The notes under the pieces were generated by a model. That model saw only the letters and a program-made list of their open reading frames with translations. It made no database searches and was not told the DNA's origin. A stretch of DNA of 6,098 nucleotides. Source: an uncultured Lachnospiraceae bacterium. Lineage in GTDB: Bacteria > Bacillota > Clostridia > Lachnospirales > Lachnospiraceae. Both the position numbers and the translations under genes were made by a program. The stretch spans positions 1 to 6,098 of the forward strand of contig CAMWOK010000191.1 of assembly GCA_947175845.1 (NCBI GenBank), in the 5' to 3' direction. Shown here in pieces: positions 4,744 through 6,098 of this stretch (position 1 is the first letter of the stretch; every line of letters starts with the position of its first letter).

Positions 4744-6098
4744 ATGAAAACAAGAAAAGGTTATAAGACATACCCGCTGACAGCTGCGCAGAAGTACCAT
4801 TTTTATTACGCAGACTACTGTCCCGGAAAGGAGATTCTCAATGTCGGCAGCAGCCTGACGATCGAGTTCGAGCTCAATATTGACGAACTCAGAAAGGCGA
4901 TCTACAAGGCGTATGAGCGCAATGAGTCCATGCGCGCAAGGCTTGTGTACGACGAGAAGGAGAAGACTTGGTACCAGTACATTGTGGAGAAAGAGGATCG
5001 CGAGATCGCGTTTGTTGATTTCACCGGCAGGACCATGGAGGAGGCGGAGGCCGAGATGACGGCGTGGACGCGCGTGCCGTTTGGCCAGGACGAGCCTATG
5101 AACAAGATCGTCATCATCAAAACACCGGACAACTTTGAGGGCATGTTTATCGTGGGCGACCACCGTTTTCTTGACGCGCAGTCTCTGATTGGCTTTATGA
5201 AGGACGTCATCGAGCTGTACTGCAGCGCGAACTTTGAGAATGTGCCGTATCCGGCTGACACGCGCTCTTACATCGAGCAGATCGAGAAAGATTTTGCATA
5301 TGAGGCCGGCAGTAAGGCGCAGGCGAGGGACAGGGCGTATTTCCACAAACTGTTCGAGGCGCCAGAGCCGATCTACAATGGTATCGAGGGAAGAAAACGG
5401 TTGGACGACGCAAGGCGCGCGACCAAAAATCCCAATCTCAGGGCGGCGCCCACGGGATCGGACAGCTTTGCGGCGGACATTGACATTTTCCATCTGGAAG
5501 GGGAGCCGACGGCGCGTCTGATGCAATTTTGCGAGGAGCAGCACATCTCCTTGCAGTGCCTGCTCATCATGGGCATCCGCACGTATCTGCAGAAGATGAA
5601 CAGCTGTGACGATGTCTCCATGATGGTTGCATATGCCCGCAGGGCGACGCTGCTCGAGAAGAAATCAGGCGGAACACGCATCCACAGTTTTCCGTTCCGG
5701 ACGATTATCTCCGAGGACAAAACTTTTTTGGAGGGGATTCTCGAGATCAGGGACAAACAGAATGAGGTCTTCCGCTATGTGAACTTTGATCCGGTGGAGT
5801 GCATGAACTACAAGAAGGAAGTCTACAAGACGCCGCTGGGCATGGGCTATGAGACGGTGGCGCTCACCTATCAGCCAGCGACGCTGCGCGAGAAAGGTCT
5901 GGTTGACCTGGGGGACATACGCTACAAGACGAAGCGCTACGGAAACGGCTGGTATGCGGACGGTCTTTATCTGACCGTGATGCACAGGCCGGAGGACAAT
6001 GGCCTGGACTTTAGCTTTGAGCACCAGGTTAAGGCGTACAGCAGGGAGACGCTTGAACTGTTTTATTACTATATGTGCAAGATCATGTTCAAGGGGAT
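4744..6098 (+). CDS. NRPS condensation-domain-superfamily protein (3' end outside window)
   Basis: The frame is open from ATG 4744 to the right edge (451 codons). AAGGAG (4732-4737) lies 6 nt upstream, and the gene starts 46 bp after the hydrolase stop. The protein resembles the condensation/CoA-dependent acyltransferase superfamily, which joins an acyl or aminoacyl group to an amine or hydroxyl acceptor. Visible landmarks are YPLTAAQKYHFYY at 10-22 (like the first condensation motif), NIDELRKAIYKAYERNESMRARL at about 45-67 (typical first helix with acceptance of R-L), and GDHRFLDAQSL at 138-148 in the place of HHxxxDG. Further on are RTYLQKMN at 279-286, GGTRIHSFPFRT at 309-320 (like the latch/G-x-F-N region) and FSFEHQVKAYSRETLELFYYYM at about 423-444. 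The active-site motif keeps the catalytic histidine (H140) and aspartate (D144), but the first His is Asp (D139) and the Gly is Ala (A145). At about 450 residues the domain is essentially complete, so either the protein ends soon or further NRPS-like domains follow. No adenylation or carrier domain is visible here. Confidence 0.82.
   Translation, partial: MKTRKGYKTYPLTAAQKYHFYYADYCPGKEILNVGSSLTIEFELNIDELRKAIYKAYERNESMRARLVYDEKEKTWYQYIVEKEDREIAFVDFTGRTMEEAEAEMTAWTRVPFGQDEPMNKIVIIKTPDNFEGMFIVGDHRFLDAQSLIGFMKDVIELYCSANFENVPYPADTRSYIEQIEKDFAYEAGSKAQARDRAYFHKLFEAPEPIYNGIEGRKRLDDARRATKNPNLRAAPTGSDSFAADIDIFHLEGEPTARLMQFCEEQHISLQCLLIMGIRTYLQKMNSCDDVSMMVAYARRATLLEKKSGGTRIHSFPFRTIISEDKTFLEGILEIRDKQNEVFRYVNFDPVECMNYKKEVYKTPLGMGYETVALTYQPATLREKGLVDLGDIRYKTKRYGNGWYADGLYLTVMHRPEDNGLDFSFEHQVKAYSRETLELFYYYMCKIMFKG

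Noticed and set aside
4507..5544. Long antisense frame (345 codons) across the hydrolase end and the condensation-type gene
   Set aside because: It crosses two well-supported plus-strand genes and their gap, has no family signature, and is explained by codon bias.

Overview
The window reads as chromosomal DNA of a low-to-moderate-GC Gram-positive bacterium, most likely a Clostridia/Lachnospiraceae-type gut anaerobe. This is inferred from strong GGAGG-type ribosome binding sites, sigma-A-like promoter hexamers, a lipoprotein signal peptide and the style of the MutY tail. No rRNA or other taxonomic marker is present, so the placement is tentative. I see no insertion sequence, CRISPR array, tRNA or phage gene.

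Layout. (1) 1-255: the 3' end of a mutY-like DNA repair gene. (2) 370-2193: a complete lipoprotein with a von Willebrand factor A (VWA) domain, YfbK-like, with an Ala/Ser/Gly-rich heptapeptide-repeat linker behind the lipobox. (3) 2201-2249: a strong rho-independent terminator in the convergent gap, probably serving both sides. (4) 2292-2945, minus strand: a TetR-family regulator. (5) 2946-3290: a 345-bp divergent control region. It holds a good extended -10 promoter for tetR, two candidate promoters for the rightward genes and three separate inverted repeats, one overlapping a -35 box. (6) 3291-6098, plus strand: three closely spaced genes. They encode an SCP2-like lipid-binding protein with a Lys/Ala/Glu tail, a membrane-anchored alpha/beta hydrolase, and an NRPS condensation-domain-superfamily protein that runs off the right edge.

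The part most worth attention is the right half. A TetR regulator diverges from an apparent operon that combines a lipid carrier fold, a serine hydrolase with an intact catalytic triad and an N-terminal membrane anchor, and a condensation-type acyltransferase whose HHxxxDG motif is altered to DHRFLDA. Together they suggest a small TetR-controlled system that binds, transfers or hydrolyses acyl groups or a small lipid-like product. The chemistry and substrate cannot be read from the sequence. The left half (mutY and the VWA lipoprotein) looks like ordinary chromosome and is separated from the right half by the terminator.
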